This document shows, piece after piece, positions 6,684-7,539 of a stretch of 7,539 bases of DNA. Position numbers and translations under genes: made by a program. The DNA is from an uncultured Plesiomonas sp. (GTDB taxonomy: Bacteria > Pseudomonadota > Gammaproteobacteria > Enterobacterales > CAMTGL01), in assembly GCA_947071955.1 (NCBI GenBank), contig CAMTGL010000098.1, forward strand, positions 1 to 7,539, read 5' to 3'. Within the stretch, counting starts at the first letter, position 1; every line of letters starts with the position of its first letter. The notes beneath the pieces are model-generated. The model was not told where the DNA came from. It searched no databases and saw only the letters and a list, made by a program, of their open reading frames with translations.

Positions 6684-6712
6684 AAAAAAAGGCGGCTCAA
6701 CGCCACCTTTTT
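6684..6712 (-). terminator. Intrinsic terminator of gapA
   Basis: On the minus strand AAAAAGGTGGC, a 5-nt loop and GCCGCCTTTTT form a stem ending in a run of seven T. The one imperfect pair is a G-U wobble in minus-strand RNA but a C-A mismatch in plus-strand RNA, which supports minus-strand use. It lies about 75 bases after the gapA stop and before yeaD. Confidence 0.92.
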
Positions 6713-6720
6713 ATTTGATT

Positions 6721-6773
6721 CACTCAGGATAATCCACTTAGGATCATCCGCTCGAGGTTAATCATTCAGATAA
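6721..6773. repeat. Degenerate tandem repeat of about 14 bp in the gapA 3' untranslated region
   Basis: Plus-strand units are CACTCAGGATAATC (6721-6734), CACTTAGGATCATC (6735-6748, 12 of 14 identical to the first) and CGCTCGAGGTTAATC (6749-6763, one extra base). A shorter fourth partial unit, CATTCAGATAA, begins at 6763. They fill most of the space between the gapA stop and its terminator. The first two units are clear; the third and fourth are degenerate and could be chance. Confidence 0.55.
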
Positions 6774-6781
6774 GGTATCTG
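6767..6781 (-). repeat. Small inverted repeat just after the gapA stop
   Basis: CAGATA (6767-6772) and TATCTG (6776-6781) are perfect 6-bp arms around a 3-nt loop, 6 bases downstream of the gapA stop codon. No T tract follows, so it is not a terminator; it could be an mRNA-stabilising or processing hairpin, or chance. Confidence 0.4.
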
Positions 6782-6787
6782 GAATAA

Positions 6788-7539
6788 TTACTTAGAGATG
6801 TGAGCGATCAGGTCCAGAACTTTGCTGGAGTAACCCATTTCGTTGTCGTACCAAGATACAACTTTAACGAATTTGTCAGTCAGCTGGATACCGGCTTTAG
6901 CATCGAACACAGAAGTTTGACGCTCGCCCAGGAAGTCAGTAGAAACAACTTCATCTTCGGTATAACCCAGAACGCCTTTCATTGCGCCTTGAGAAGCCGC
7001 TTTCATTGCGTCACAGATTTCAGCGTAAGTTGCTGCTTTCTTCAGGTTAACAGTCAGGTCAACTACAGATACGTCTGGAGTTGGAACACGGAATGCCATA
7101 CCAGTCAGTTTGCCTTTCAGCTCAGGGATAACAACACCCACGGCTTTCGCTGCACCAGTAGAAGATGGAATGATGTTTTGAGCCGCGCCACGGCCACCAC
7201 GCCAGTCTTTAGCAGATGGACCATCAACGGTCTTCTGGGTAGCAGTTGTTGCGTGAACAGTTGTCATCAGACCTGATTCGATACCGAAAGTATCGTTCAG
7301 AACTTTAGCGATTGGTGCCAAGCAGTTAGTGGTGCAAGATGCGTTAGATACGATCTCTTGACCAGCATATTCGCTGTGGTTTACGCCCATAACGAACATT
7401 GGGGTCGCATCTTTAGAAGGACCAGTCAGAACAACTTTCTTCGCGCCAGCAGCGATGTGCTTACGTGCAGTTTCGTCGGTCAGGAACAGACCCGTTGCTT
7501 CAGCAACAACGTCAACGCCGATAGCATCCCACTTCAGGT
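6788..7539 (-). CDS. gapA: GapA, glyceraldehyde-3-phosphate dehydrogenase (5' end outside window)
   Basis: NAD-dependent glycolytic enzyme that converts glyceraldehyde-3-phosphate to 1,3-bisphosphoglycerate in the cytoplasm, working as a tetramer. The frame stays open to the right edge, giving 249 residues that align without gaps to E. coli GapA residues 83-331. The missing part is the N-terminal Rossmann segment for NAD. The active-site block SNASCTTNC holds the catalytic Cys150; the partner His177 is in TTVHATTATQKTVDGPS. The substrate-binding blocks IIPSSTGAAKAVG, GMAFRVPTP and the C-terminal SWYDNEMGYS are all present. The Met codon at 7399 is internal. Codon use is strongly biased, as expected for a very highly expressed gene. 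Compared with E. coli, Cys289 is Gln and a Cys appears near 257. An intrinsic terminator follows. Confidence 0.98.
   Translation of the reverse strand, partial: LKWDAIGVDVVAEATGLFLTDETARKHIAAGAKKVVLTGPSKDATPMFVMGVNHSEYAGQEIVSNASCTTNCLAPIAKVLNDTFGIESGLMTTVHATTATQKTVDGPSAKDWRGGRGAAQNIIPSSTGAAKAVGVVIPELKGKLTGMAFRVPTPDVSVVDLTVNLKKAATYAEICDAMKAASQGAMKGVLGYTEDEVVSTDFLGERQTSVFDAKAGIQLTDKFVKVVSWYDNEMGYSSKVLDLIAHISK

Noticed and set aside
6788..7399. A short gapA starting at the ATG at 7399
   Set aside because: The GapA match continues without a break to the right edge; the ATG is an internal methionine.

Overview
The window reads as chromosomal DNA of an enterobacterium outside the Escherichia group, most likely Yersinia or a close relative. 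All six genes are recognisable orthologues of E. coli proteins at clearly less than full identity. Base composition is moderate, which argues against high-GC genera such as Serratia. Genus is inferred from gene order and composition, not proven. No insertion sequence, prophage, CRISPR array or tRNA/rRNA gene is visible.

Layout: the 3' part of fadR (fatty-acid regulator, plus strand, cut by the left edge) ends in a strong intrinsic terminator at about 489-522. Everything after it is on the minus strand. Read in the direction of transcription from the right, these are the 3' three quarters of gapA (GAPDH, cut by the right edge), a terminator, yeaD (hexose-6-phosphate mutarotase), a terminator, and a roughly 400-base spacer holding a candidate stress promoter. 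Then comes a tight three-gene operon: yeaG (PrkA-type AAA+ protein kinase), yeaH (VWA/MIDAS protein) and ycgB (SpoVR family). ycgB and fadR converge on the shared terminator region.

The main point of interest is the yeaG-yeaH-ycgB operon. As I recall the E. coli map, yeaGH lies near gapA-yeaD and ycgB lies elsewhere, beside fadR; here the two neighbourhoods are joined and the trio is contiguous. The same three families (PrkA, YhbH, SpoVR) take part in Bacillus stress and sporulation biology. The sequence suggests coordinated production: gaps of 27 and 12 nt, and a GGGGG Shine-Dalgarno core before each gene. It also suggests a functional set of an AAA+ ATPase, a MIDAS partner and a possible metal-binding effector. 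The families themselves are known; their joint biochemical mechanism is not settled. gapA and yeaD are ordinary sugar-phosphate metabolism genes, although the gapA 3' untranslated region carries an unexplained degenerate tandem repeat.
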